The notes beneath the pieces were generated by a model, which made no database searches, was not told the origin of the DNA, and worked only from the letters and a program-made list of their open reading frames with translations. A DNA stretch of 64,000 bases, taken from assembly GCA_029204225.1 (NCBI GenBank), contig CM055107.1, positions 7,964,472-8,028,471 of the forward strand. The letters are read 5' to 3'. The translations under genes and the position numbers were made by a program. Positions within the stretch are counted from its first letter, which is position 1, and each line of letters starts with the position of its first letter. This DNA is from Diphasiastrum complanatum (Eukaryota; Streptophyta; Lycopodiopsida; Lycopodiales; Lycopodiaceae). Shown here one piece after another: positions 47,930-58,450 of this stretch.

Positions 47930-47945
47930 GGAGATAATATCGGTA

Positions 47946-49172
47946 TGTTAGAATCGGAAGGTTTAACATGGAATAATGATGTAGAACGATTGGGCTTGTT
48001 CCTCAGGTGTCAGAGACAATCATCGTCTGAACAGATGCTGAGGAGTCAGAGACGTCCGTGATCTGTCAGATTGAGTGAACGAGCTAAACAAGCAAATAGA
48101 TTGATGTAATGAAATCACAACACACAGACATCCACATAAAACAAAGATGATAAATAAGTTTTGTTTGTATATTACATTCAATGCTTGTAGTGAAGCAAGA
48201 GCAAGAAATTGATTACAGATCTTTCGCTCTTCTCGCTTATTTCTAAATGAGAGCTGGAGATGTATTTATACACATCGTTCTTGCTTGTTACAAGAAACGT
48301 TTTAACTAATCTATAATTACAAGACTAGTTGAACGTTGGATGAAAAACACAAAACTAGTCCAATTCCCATGCCCTAACCGTGTTATCTTCGAAACGAAGG
48401 GTGCTTCTGAACGGACAATGTCGAAACTAAGCAACAGTCCGACCAGTTCCAAGTCTTGACCTGCCAATTGCCTCTAAAGCCCTTTTTTGAGCTGGACTTC
48501 GAACAGAGGTCCTGAGTTCCCTGTCTAACATGTCGAGGATTGAACTGTGTACTTGGTCATGAAATAATGTACAACGACATCTATACAGATCGTATATCAG
48601 TCAGGTTTAAGCTTCGCTTCGAGAGCGTGAAGTTGTGCCGTCATAGAAGCCGTGGGTGAACCACAATGTTGGCTTGGCAGTTTTTAACAGTCGCAATGTT
48701 TGTCGCAAGACGTAGCTTGCGGTTCCCTTCGGTTTTGGTCTTCGTAAAGTGACTGCAAGTTTACTCCTGCGGTGCCTTGCGATAAATCGTAGCCATTGCC
48801 TTGGCGGTTCCTTGCGGTGGCTTGCAGTTGCCTTCGGTGCCTTTGTTGAAACCGTTTACAGGACTTGCGGTTGTTTATGGTTTTCTGTGGGCAATTTTTG
48901 TGTATTTCTGCAGGCTGTGCAGAAACAGTTCATTTCTGCAAACTGTGTAGAAAAGACTGATTTTGTTGAAGACGTTGAAGATGGCCAGGTCGGTCTTCAA
49001 ATAACTTAAACTTGACATTTGAACGAGAAAAGAATAGGATTGGTTACCTTTTATGCTTTGATCCATGGATGAAGATCAGTTTGAAGCCCAAGCCGGAAGT
49101 CCGATGCAATCGTTCTTCAAATAGTTCGGCCGTTTGAGTTCAAGAAAGAAACTACGAGCTTAATTTCCAACA
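47946..49172. repeat. Possible solo LTR
   Basis: Begins TGTTAGAATCGG and ends TTTCCAACA, a terminal inverted repeat like those of other LTRs here, with a TATTTATA motif near 48258. No flanking duplication is seen, and no primer site or polypurine tract adjoins it. The ORF 48749-49009 inside is not convincing. Confidence 0.4.
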
Positions 49173-49188
49173 ACATCCACGAAAGGGG

Positions 49189-49842
49189 TGTGAAAAATAC
49201 AGATCCTAAGTGGATCTAAACTCCAAGATCATTGGCTTGAATGCTTGCACTCCAAACTACATAAGCTAGGAATTGGCAACACATTCTATGCTACCTAGAA
49301 TGCAAAGAACTTGATCAAAAAGCATTTATCACAAATGGAAACTTCCATAAACATCAAGTGCGGCCCAAAATAGCATTATACAGTCCATAATACATCAGCC
49401 TATCACTTTTGGAAAGCACCTAAGATCATACACAATAGCTTGAAGACAATACACACAACAATGCTCTCAATGGAGGAAGAAACAATGACAATGATCTATT
49501 GATCTCAATGAAGCATACAAAAGGTTTCTCCAACCTGTTCTCCACGACTTCCTACTATTTATGGATGAGGAAGATGACTCTCTCTCCTCTCTCTAGAAGG
49601 TACTTGACCCTAGATATTCCCTATATAGGAAAAATAGCTAAAAATGGCTTATATGACCAAAATACATCAAAATGGTCTCATTTTGAAGGGTATGAAGTTT
49701 GACACTTCATCATACTGAAAAAATACAGTAAATAAAAACATTGTGGCCTGGTTCACACGTGCAAAACTCCAGAACCAAAACTATTTACAATTTTAGCCAA
49801 TTTAGGCCTCAAACTAGCTAGGAAATGTTGACAATTTTCACA
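49189..49842 (-). repeat. 3' LTR of the intact Copia element
   Basis: 654 bp. The stop codon of the polyprotein occupies bases 3-5 of this LTR in element sense. It contains GTTCACACGTGCAAAAC, a G-box-like sequence, at 49751-49767. Confidence 0.95.
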
Positions 49843-52800
49843 CTCCCTCTTCAACATTGGATGCTAGTTTCAACATAGTCTTTGAGCACATTCCAAGATT
49901 AGATCTATGCATTAAATATAGGTCCTTTCTTAATGGTTTGGTGAAGATATCAGCCACACACTCCTTTGAAGAGACATGTTGAAGCTCCACCTCTTTGGCA
50001 ATGACTTGATCTCTCACAAAATGGTGAGCAATCTCAATGTGCTTGCTCCTTGCATGAAAAACAGGATTGCTTGCCAAGCTTTGGGCTGAAAGGTTATCAC
50101 AAAGTATGATTGGAGTCTTCTCTGGTTCCAGCAAGTGAAGATCCAATAACATCCTCTTGATCCAAAGAATCTCCTTGGTGCATGTTGTTAATGCCTTGTA
50201 CTCGGCTTCGGTGGAAGATAGAGAGATAGTTGGTTGCTTCTTTGATAGCCATGAGACCACTCCATCTCCAAGATAGATTGCAAAGGCACTTGTTGACTTC
50301 CTATCCATTTGATCACCTGCAAAATCTGAATCTGAAAATCCACAAAGGTTAGGTGTAGTACCTCCATACAAGATGCCAAAATCTCTAGATCCCGAGATGT
50401 ATCTAAGTACTCTCTTTCCTAGCTTCCAATGAGCCTCACTAGGATCTTGCATAAATTGACTTAGTTTACCAACCACAAAGCTTAGATCAGGTCTTGTGAT
50501 GGTTAACCATATAAGAGATCCTATTAGCTTTCTATAGAGAGTAATGTCCTTGAAGGATCTTTCATTACTTCTTGTAGTTAGCTTTACATTTGATTCCATA
50601 GGAGTAGAAACAACTTTACAATCTTCCATATGAAACCTTTTTAGAATAGAGTTAACATACTTTTCTTGACATATGAATGTAGATTTAGAAGTTCTAATAA
50701 TCTCTATTCCTAAGATATAATGAAGTTTACCAAGATCTTGAATTTCAAACTCTCTTTTGAGTGCCATCTTGATTTCATCTATATCTAGATTGTTACCACC
50801 ACTTAAGATAATGTCATCAACATAGATCAAAAGTAAAGTGATATCATTTTCATTCAATCTAAAGTAGAGAGAATGATCATACTCACTCATAACAAAGTTT
50901 TGAGAAAGTAAGAAGGAATTGAGCTTAGCATACCAACTCCTTGGTGCTTGCTTTAGCCCATACAAACTCTTTTGGAGATAGCACACATGATTAGGCTCAT
51001 CATGTGAAACATAGCCCTCGGGTTGCTCCATGTAAATATCTTCTTCAAGATCACCATTCAAGAAGGCATTAGTAACATCCATTTGCCACATATCCCAATC
51101 ATAAAGAGTTGCAAGAGAGATTAGGATTCGAATAGTTACCATCTTTGCCACGGGTGCAAAGGTCTCATCATAGTCAATACCATATTCTTGAGCATACCCC
51201 TTTGCCACCAACCTTGCCTTGTACTTGTTGATTGATCCATCTTGATTTGTCTTGATCTTGAAGATCCACTTACAACCAATTGCCTTCTTGTCCTTTGGAA
51301 GCTTTACCAACCTCCATGTGTTGCTTTTGATGAGTGCTTGATGCTCATGATCCATGGCTTGGATCCATTCCTTCTTTTGAATTGCTTCACCTACACAAGT
51401 TGGTTCATCAAAAGAGGTAAGAAAAGCAAAGTTAGAGTTGTCCACCACTTGCTTTCCTTTTTCATCATAGGTTAGCCTTGATGGCTTAGCCCTTTGCCTT
51501 TGAGTCTTCCTTGAAGTTTGCTTTGGAGTGGCATCTCCATCTTCATCCAAGACATCTTGCACATCATGATGATTAGTAGGCACATCAACATCAACATCAA
51601 CAACATTGGAAACATTCTCTTCATGAAAGATGACATCCCTACTTATGACAACTTTCTTTGTAGAAGGAATGTACACTTTGTAAGCCTTGCTTACTTCACT
51701 ATAGCCAACAAACACACCCTTCTTTGATGAAGGATCTTCTTTAGTTCTATCATCAAGTGTGATATTGACAAAACATGTACATCCAAAGATCCTACAATGC
51801 TTGACACTCGGCCTTCTACCATAAAGAACCTCATGAGGAGTTTTACCATCCAAGGAAGCACTTGTCCATCTATTACATAGATAGTTAGCACATGCTAAAG
51901 CTTCCCCCCAAAAAGACTTAGCAAGATTAGCATGTAGTCTCATTGCCTTGGCACATTCACAAAGGGTTCTATTCTTCCTCTCGGCCACTCCATTCTGTTG
52001 TGGAGTCCTAGGACTAGACATCTCCCTCTTAATCCCATGTGCTATACAAAAGTCTTTGAACCTATTTGAGGTGTATTCCCCTCCATTATCAGATCTTAAG
52101 CATTTGATCTTTGTATTGAATTGGTTTTCCATTTCATTCTTGAACTTGACAAATGCAGCAAACACTTCATCCTTACTTTTAAGAAGATAGATCCAAGTAT
52201 ACCTACTAAAGTCATCAATGAAAGTTGCATACATCTTTGCCCCACCATTGCTAGTTGTACTAGAAGAATGAATATCAGAATGCACAAGTTGAAAAGCTTC
52301 TTTAGATCTAGAAGTAGATCTAGAATAAGCAAGTCTATGAGATTTGGACAAGGCACAATGTTCACAAACACTATTGTTTGCAACAAGACTTTTAGGGAGA
52401 CCAAGAACAAGCTCTTTCTTTGCCATTACCTCCAAAGATTTGAAGTTGGGATGGCCCAACCTCTTGTGCCAAACTTCTTGGTTTGTCAATTGCTCCCTAG
52501 CCATACATCCTTCATGATTAGAGATCACACATGCATCAAGCTTGAAAAGTTTACCATGCGTCCTACCTTGAGCAATCAAGGATCCACATTTACTTATCAA
52601 ACATGCATCTCCAATGAACTCCACATCAAGTCCTTTGTCAATCATTTGACTTACACTAAGCAAATTCTTAGTGATTGAAGGAATGTACAAAACATTTTCA
52701 AGATTTGCTTTCCTATTTGTTGAAAGGGAAATAGGAATAGTGCCTATGCCTTTGATGTCACATTGACCATCATTTGCAGTGTAGATGATGTTACCTTCTC

Positions 52801-53791
52801 CCTCATAAGACAATAAGGATGTAAAGTATTCCTTATGTCTTGTCATGTGAGATGAGGCTCCACTATCAATCCACCAAGGATCATTATCATCTATGTTGGC
52901 TAACAAACTTGAAGTCATAACAAGTGATTCACATGTGTTATGTTCTTCCTCATCTATTGTAAGATTTCCTTGCCTCTCTCCTTGCTCTCTTTTCTTCTTA
53001 TAACATTCATTTGCAAAATGACCTTTTATCCCACAATAAAAGCACTTGAACTTTGACTTATTGTTCTTAGTAGAAGAGGAAGAGGAAGAGTGATCATCAT
53101 GATCAAAGTTACCACCTTTGGACCATTTCCCTTTGCCTTTACCTTTGCCCTTGAATTTGCCTTTTGTGAAGAAAGCCTCTTCACCTCCACCTTGCAAGGA
53201 TGCACCATCAAGCTTTGATTGCAACCTATGCTCTTCAGCCAATAAGATTTCTTGCAAGTCAACCACACTTGGCAAGACTCTTTGAATGGCAAAACTTTGC
53301 ACAAGGTTAGCATGTTCATTTAGCAAACCATTCAACATAACTTGGACTATTTCACCATCTTTTATGTTCTCATCAATGCATGCTAAATCATCACTTAGGG
53401 ACTTAACTCTCAAGATAAATGCATGAGCACTTTCACCCTCTCTTTGCCTACTAGAAAATATTTGTCTCCTTAGGGTCAATACCCTAGATGTGGACTTTGA
53501 TTCAAAGAGCTTCTTTAAGGCATTCCATGCCTCACTTGCACTTTGACACTTTCCAACTTCCTTGAGAAGTTCATTTGTAACATTCATTTTAATGATATGA
53601 AGAGCCCTTTTGGCCTTCTTATCAAACCTTTGTTGCTCTTGAAGTGTGAGAGGTCTCTCTTCAATTTCTGCAACTATGTCCATGAGTTCATTCAACTCAA
53701 GTAAGGACTCCATCCTCACTTTCCAAGTAGAGTAGTTTGATGAACTCAACCTTTCACTAGACTCTAGCATGATCCCACCATTGGAAGCCAT
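49838..53791 (-). CDS. Copia gag-pol polyprotein, intact
   Basis: One 1317-aa frame. Gag residues 1-235 (UBN2-type, NYSTWKVRMESLL, RVLTLRRQIF); zinc knuckle C250-x2-C253-x4-H258-x4-C263; protease with D309-S-G; pre-integrase H442/H446 and C476/C479; integrase D506, D568, E604 (D,D35E spacing); RT with first Asp at 905 (QMDVTNAFL) and YVDD at 990-993; RNase H with D1156, E1197 and D1232 and C-terminal DIFTKPL. No stops or frameshifts and every catalytic residue present, so the element is potentially active. Gag and Pol are in one frame, as in other plant Copia elements, so the ratio must be set by processing or splicing. The start ATG is the first, near the end of a 1.15-kb leader. The last codon and stop extend into the LTR. 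Confidence 0.96.
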   Translation of the reverse strand: MASNGGIMLESSERLSSSNYSTWKVRMESLLELNELMDIVAEIEERPLTLQEQQRFDKKAKRALHIIKMNVTNELLKEVGKCQSASEAWNALKKLFESKSTSRVLTLRRQIFSSRQREGESAHAFILRVKSLSDDLACIDENIKDGEIVQVMLNGLLNEHANLVQSFAIQRVLPSVVDLQEILLAEEHRLQSKLDGASLQGGGEEAFFTKGKFKGKGKGKGKWSKGGNFDHDDHSSSSSSTKNNKSKFKCFYCGIKGHFANECYKKKREQGERQGNLTIDEEEHNTCESLVMTSSLLANIDDNDPWWIDSGASSHMTRHKEYFTSLLSYEGEGNIIYTANDGQCDIKGIGTIPISLSTNRKANLENVLYIPSITKNLLSVSQMIDKGLDVEFIGDACLISKCGSLIAQGRTHGKLFKLDACVISNHEGCMAREQLTNQEVWHKRLGHPNFKSLEVMAKKELVLGLPKSLVANNSVCEHCALSKSHRLAYSRSTSRSKEAFQLVHSDIHSSSTTSNGGAKMYATFIDDFSRYTWIYLLKSKDEVFAAFVKFKNEMENQFNTKIKCLRSDNGGEYTSNRFKDFCIAHGIKREMSSPRTPQQNGVAERKNRTLCECAKAMRLHANLAKSFWGEALACANYLCNRWTSASLDGKTPHEVLYGRRPSVKHCRIFGCTCFVNITLDDRTKEDPSSKKGVFVGYSEVSKAYKVYIPSTKKVVISRDVIFHEENVSNVVDVDVDVPTNHHDVQDVLDEDGDATPKQTSRKTQRQRAKPSRLTYDEKGKQVVDNSNFAFLTSFDEPTCVGEAIQKKEWIQAMDHEHQALIKSNTWRLVKLPKDKKAIGCKWIFKIKTNQDGSINKYKARLVAKGYAQEYGIDYDETFAPVAKMVTIRILISLATLYDWDMWQMDVTNAFLNGDLEEDIYMEQPEGYVSHDEPNHVCYLQKSLYGLKQAPRSWYAKLNSFLLSQNFVMSEYDHSLYFRLNENDITLLLIYVDDIILSGGNNLDIDEIKMALKREFEIQDLGKLHYILGIEIIRTSKSTFICQEKYVNSILKRFHMEDCKVVSTPMESNVKLTTRSNERSFKDITLYRKLIGSLIWLTITRPDLSFVVGKLSQFMQDPSEAHWKLGKRVLRYISGSRDFGILYGGTTPNLCGFSDSDFAGDQMDRKSTSAFAIYLGDGVVSWLSKKQPTISLSSTEAEYKALTTCTKEILWIKRMLLDLHLLEPEKTPIILCDNLSAQSLASNPVFHARSKHIEIAHHFVRDQVIAKEVELQHVSSKECVADIFTKPLRKDLYLMHRSNLGMCSKTMLKLASNVEEGV
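49843..49852 (-). other. Polypurine tract of the intact Copia element
   Basis: Minus strand GAAGAGGGAG directly before the 3' LTR TGTG. It is coding: it specifies the final Glu-Glu-Gly and the first base of the last Val codon. Confidence 0.85.
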
Positions 53792-54941
53792 GATTCTAAT
53801 GTTTCTTCAACTTTTAGGTTCTGTCCTAAAGCACTTAGCACTCACTTTTCTCTCAACAAATGATAGATAAAGAGATCTATGAAGATTTAGGACCCTAAAA
53901 CACTTCTATCTTGAACCTAGATGGTTTCCAAGCATAGAAAGGAAGATTGAAACACATGCAACACTTTGCACACACTAAGAATGGATTACAAAATCAAACC
54001 AACCTGAACACACTCTTGCTTAAGCTCCAGCAAGTGACCAAATCAAGTTATGGTGTGAAGAGTTACTTGCATTCTTAGAAAATACCCAAAACTAGGATGC
54101 CAAGATTACCTAGTAATGAACAAACTTGATCAACATATGATCAACACACTAAGATATTGATTCAACCTGTAAAACCACATGTAAACCACACTTCTAAAAG
54201 TTTATAAACTCCAGCAAGTGATAAATACAAGATTTAGAGGTGAATGAATGAGCACACTTAGTGAATCACAAGACTAGCTTCACTATCTTGTCAAATCTTG
54301 GTGTTTAGATGTAGATCTAAGATCACTTCACATGAGAATGTTCCTCAACCTGTTAAGAACCTGAAAACACACTTGCATAATGGTTAACACCTTCCAGCAA
54401 ATGCTCCAATCAAATTACATAAGGAGAGTTACTTACATGCTCAACAAAGTACACCAAAATTTATGCCAAAATTGATGACAATCTTTACAATATGCTCTTC
54501 ACAATGGAGCTTACAATATGTTCACCCAAAAAAGGGGATCTTTCATCCAAATGGGGGCTTTGCTCAGCCTTTAGGAGAATTACAACTCACTCAAAAGAGC
54601 ATTTGTCATCCACTTAAGGAGAAGTTTCATCCACTTAAGGAGAGTGTTCATCCAAGAATGGAGATTGTCAACAATAGGATTGAAAAGAACATTGTTAGTA
54701 TTGAATATGCACAAGCCTCACAATCACAAATGATTAGGTGTTATGATCTGATCCAAAATAGTTTCTTTTCAGCCTCTGATCTTCAATAGACCTGAAATAT
54801 GCTTTTGATCCACAAGTTCAACTCACAAAACAAAGGTTAGTAAGATTTGATCAACAAAGCAATGCAAAATCATGCTAGAACTTGATCAAACATCCAAATA
54901 TCACCAAAAATGGAATACTTACTGTAAATAGAAGCCAACCA
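53792..54941 (-). other. Long untranslated leader with degenerate tandem repeats
   Basis: 1150 bp between the primer site and gag ATG. On the plus strand, units starting aacctg(t/a) at 54002, 54164 and 54347 repeat the pattern 'aacctg...cacactt...tccagcaa(a/g)tg' every 163-183 bp. Near 54600-54655 a ~17-bp unit (ttcatccacttaaggag) is repeated. A 108-codon plus-strand ORF (54463-54789) here is antisense to the leader and not called. Confidence 0.65.
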
Positions 54942-54953
54942 GCTCTGATACCA
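54942..54953 (-). other. Primer-binding site, tRNA-iMet
   Basis: The minus strand reads TGGTATCAGAGC immediately after the 5' LTR, a full 12-nt match to the complement of the 3' end of plant initiator tRNA-Met. Confidence 0.95.
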
Positions 54954-55608
54954 TGTGAAAAATACAGATCCTAAGTGGATCTAAACTCCAAGATCATTGG
55001 CTTGAATGCTTGCACTCCAAACTACATAAGCTAGGAATTGGCAACACATTCTATGCTACCTAGAATGCAAAGAACTTGATCAAAAAGCATTTATCACAAA
55101 TGGAAACTTCCATAAACATCAAGTGCGGCCCAAAATAGCATTATACAGTCCATAATACATCAGCCTATCACTTTTGGAAAGCACCTAAGATCATACACAA
55201 TAGCTTGAAGACAATACACACAACAATGCTCTCAATGGAGGAAGAAACAATGACAATGATCTATTGATCTCAATGAAGCATACAAAAGGTTTCTCCAACC
55301 TGTTCTCCACGACTTCCCTACTATTTATGGATGAGGAAGATGACTCTCTCTCCTCTCTCTAGAAGGTACTTGACCCTAGATATTCCCTATATAGGAAAAA
55401 TAGCTAAAAATGGCTTATATGACCAAAATACATCAAAATGGTCTCATTTTGAAGGGTATGAAGTTTGACACTTCATCATACTGAAAAAATACAGTAAATA
55501 AAAACATTGTGGCCTGGTTCACACGTGCAAAACTCCAGAACCAAAACTATTTACAATTTTAGCCAATTTAGGCCTCAAACTAGCTAGGAAATGTTGACAA
55601 TTTTCACA
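54954..55608 (-). repeat. 5' LTR of the intact Copia element
   Basis: 655 bp, same as the 3' LTR but for one inserted C at the run cttccctac (cttcctac in the other copy). Confidence 0.95.
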
Positions 55609-55613
55609 AGGGG

Positions 55614-55967
55614 CGCCCCCCCATGCAACCCGGCCTGTGCATCTCATGGCTCGGGCTGCATGGCCCACCCTGGTCCCAAGCTCAGCCACAAGCTGGCACC
55701 CCCCTCTGGAGCTCCATCACGGAGAGGGGGCACACTGGCCCGAGTGGGCCACTACGCCCCCCCCTGACTAAGGGGGCTCAAGGAGGGGTGACACCCGGCT
55801 CGGGGGCCAAGTGCCACCCACCGGGGCACCGAGTCTTGACCCTGGTGGCCCCCTCCCCCCCCCCCCCCCCCCCCCCCCCCACCCCCCCGTCACACACACA
55901 CACACACCAATATTAATACAAAAATACAATCCCTCCCCTCTCCCCCTCCTCCCCTCCCTTCTCTGTT

Positions 55968-56034
<67 letters not shown>

Positions 56035-56035
56035 A
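55614..56035. other. GC-rich block, C-run and (AT)n microsatellite
   Basis: 55614-55854 is GC-rich and carries clumps of C and G, then a ~26-base C run (55855-55880) and (AC)n, then (AT)~30 at 55970-56030. The left part lies before the Copia insertion (49173-49188). It looks like the insertion at 18899-19354 in composition; sequence identity is not demonstrated. Confidence 0.55.
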
Positions 56036-57880
56036 ATTAAGATATTGATTGTAAAAAAATTTGCACCTTAAATTTTGTATTTTTCCCAAGCCTCTTCTCA
56101 CACTTTTTATTCTCTCTTTCTTTGGCACTTATGGTTTAAAAAACTTTAGCTTGGGGGGAGTTCAAGGCTCTAGGGTGTCGATGACTCAACATATGTTGAA
56201 CATTTTAAGTAACACTCCTACCCAACTTGACTTGTAGGTCTTCAATTTGTTTTTTTTAATTGTTCAATTAGGTGACTTTTTTATTATTTTGCTTTCCAAT
56301 TGATTCTTTGCTGATTAAAATTTTTGTTGTTGAAATGGATTACGTAGTCAAAGTCAACATTACTAATTCTATCAAGGTGGTCTTAAAGTCACGATTCTTT
56401 GAAAATGGGGTCCTGGAGGCTGCCGTTAATCCAAATGTTCAAAAAGAGTCTCCCCTCCTTTCATACAAAGCTTGAGTTGCCACCATATGGCACATGAGGT
56501 GGCAGGAGATCTTTGCCATGCCGTGGTTTTTTGTATGTGTGGGACAATGCGTGGCAAGTTGAGCTACAAGGCCAAGTTAAGACAAATGAACCAATCAAGT
56601 TGCAAGAAATTAAATGGGTCAATCATATTGCAATATTGATCCATTTAAATTTATTTGACAAGTCTAAGAGTGTATTTCCCCTTGCATTGCATCTCCCTTG
56701 CCCGGGCATGACAGTGGGGGGTAACAACAAGCAACTAGGCAATCACATTTGACGTTGGTTTTAAACCACCCTTGGTGTTTTTATGCATAAACGTATATGG
56801 GAATATTGAGCATAGAGCACATGGCTCCTAGATGTCAATAGCACATCGGCCGATGTTTGACAATGTAATCGTAGTAAAAGCAATCATACCAGCTCAACCA
56901 GATGCAAATTTTTGCATAAAAATACCATAAAAATGAAGAGCTACAACTTGAGCTCCAACATTAGAAAACTAACATCATCCAAATAAGCTATGACAAGATC
57001 TCAGCTCGCATTTTATAAGGGCCTCTTTCCATGTAAAAGTGAGATTGGTTGTTGACATTGGCAAGGAAACAAGCTGTGGGCTCACACAACACTCGTTTTC
57101 CATGGAATTTGTTTCCAAATAGTTGCTGCTATGAGCTACTGTCACCTTAAGTGTGGGCACCTTCTACCTCAAAAAACTTGTTATGAACCTCTTGCCCTTG
57201 CAAAATTGTTATAAGATGTTGCAAAACAATTTGGTAGTTGGATATGCCAAACAATCTTTTGATGCACAAGGATATGCATTCTCACATAATCCTTATATTG
57301 CAACATAACCTCCCACCTACCATATGCCATAGCTGAATTGTTTGACGATCGTCTCCCTTCTCCAAAACATATGTGGGCAAGAGAAAGAGTAGAAATACTG
57401 AGTAGGAGCATGAAAAATGTGCAAGAAAAAGCAAGCAAAAAGGACAAGAGAGAGCAAGAAAATGTGCAAGAGAAAGCTGGGCATGCAAAATGGATGACTT
57501 GTTGCTATACCACATACACAAGGAAAATACCTTGTGGGTGGGTCAGAAATCTACCCATTCTCCACCAATAGGAGGCACAACAGACACTAACATTGGGTTA
57601 AACGAATCAGGCTTCCTATTGAATTCATGGAAGGATATGCGAAGAGGGGTTGGGACATGTTCTTGGCATAAAAAATGAGTCCCACTGCGAGATGGGATGA
57701 CTAAAAGGTACCTTATTAGGTGGCCACCTTGGGGCCCTCCAAGACTTTAGAGAGGAAAAAAATAAAAAATACCTCTCTCTTTCCTTTGGGGGGGGCCCTC
57801 TTAAAGGTACGCTATTGGATTCGCTCAAAAAGATGTCAGAGCTTGCCACCTGCTTAGAATTGACTGTTGAAAAGCTCTCA
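56036..57880. other. No gene recognised
   Basis: AT-rich to mixed sequence. Several ORFs of 60-95 codons have no family features. Lies upstream of the PII1-like gene. Confidence 0.5.
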
Positions 57881-57894
57881 ATTGACAGATATAC

Positions 57895-58303
57895 CACGTG
57901 GCAGGAATCCAAGTGGGCTCGCTTAGAATATTCCGTGCCTTAACGCCCATCGGAAGGGGGATGGGAAATAGTGGGGCACTCGTATTTTAATGGCACGATA
58001 AGATTTAAAGCACTCCTGCTTTCTAGTTGTTCAGATGTTGCCACGTGTCTAAATGTAAACCACGTGGCGATGATCCAAGTGGTCCTGTGAAAAGTGTGTC
58101 GTGTCATTAAGCCTCACGAAGAGAGCCCTCAGCCCTGACGCGTGGTTTAGCTGATTCGCCCTCGCTTTTCTTCTAGCCCTTGTTCGTCCAACCGTAAGGA
58201 CACGGATCGATGTAGACCGTTGGATTCTCTTAAATACGTTCAGATCTTGCCACGTTGTAATCGCAACCGTTTAAACGTCTCCAAGTGGCGTTGGTGACAC
58301 GTG
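57895..58303. promoter_or_regulatory. Cluster of G-box motifs upstream of the PII1-like gene
   Basis: CACGTG occurs four times: 57895, 58042, 58061 and 58298, in contexts such as CCACGTGGC and ACACGTGGC that match G-box/ABRE sites bound by bZIP and bHLH factors. Suggests light or ABA control, by inference. Confidence 0.5.
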
Positions 58304-58450
58304 GCAAATATCCTGTGACAATAAGCGCTTCGTCGTCGCCATCTTCTTTTCGGAAGCTTCAAAGGTTGATTGTTCGGAAGAGAGACGCTTTCCTGAAGAA
58401 AATAGCGCATGGATCGCGTTTCGAAGCTCTCTTTGTTCTTGGATATGGCG

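Larger units (their letters stand above)
49189..55608 (-). mobile_element. Intact, young Copia retrotransposon
   Basis: 6420 bp with 5-bp target duplication AGGGG at 49184-49188 and 55609-55613. LTRs of 654 and 655 bp begin TGTG and end CACA. They differ, as far as I can see, only by one C in a CC/CCC run. It has an iMet primer site, a polypurine tract and one uninterrupted gag-pol frame. All parts needed for autonomous transposition are present. It inserted in the GC-rich block continuing at 55614. Confidence 0.97.

Noticed and set aside
52121-52678. 185-codon plus-strand ORF
   Set aside because: It is antisense to the intact Copia pol frame, which has complete domains.
54463-54789. 108-codon plus-strand ORF in the Copia leader
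   Set aside because: It is antisense to the leader and repetitive; no family features.
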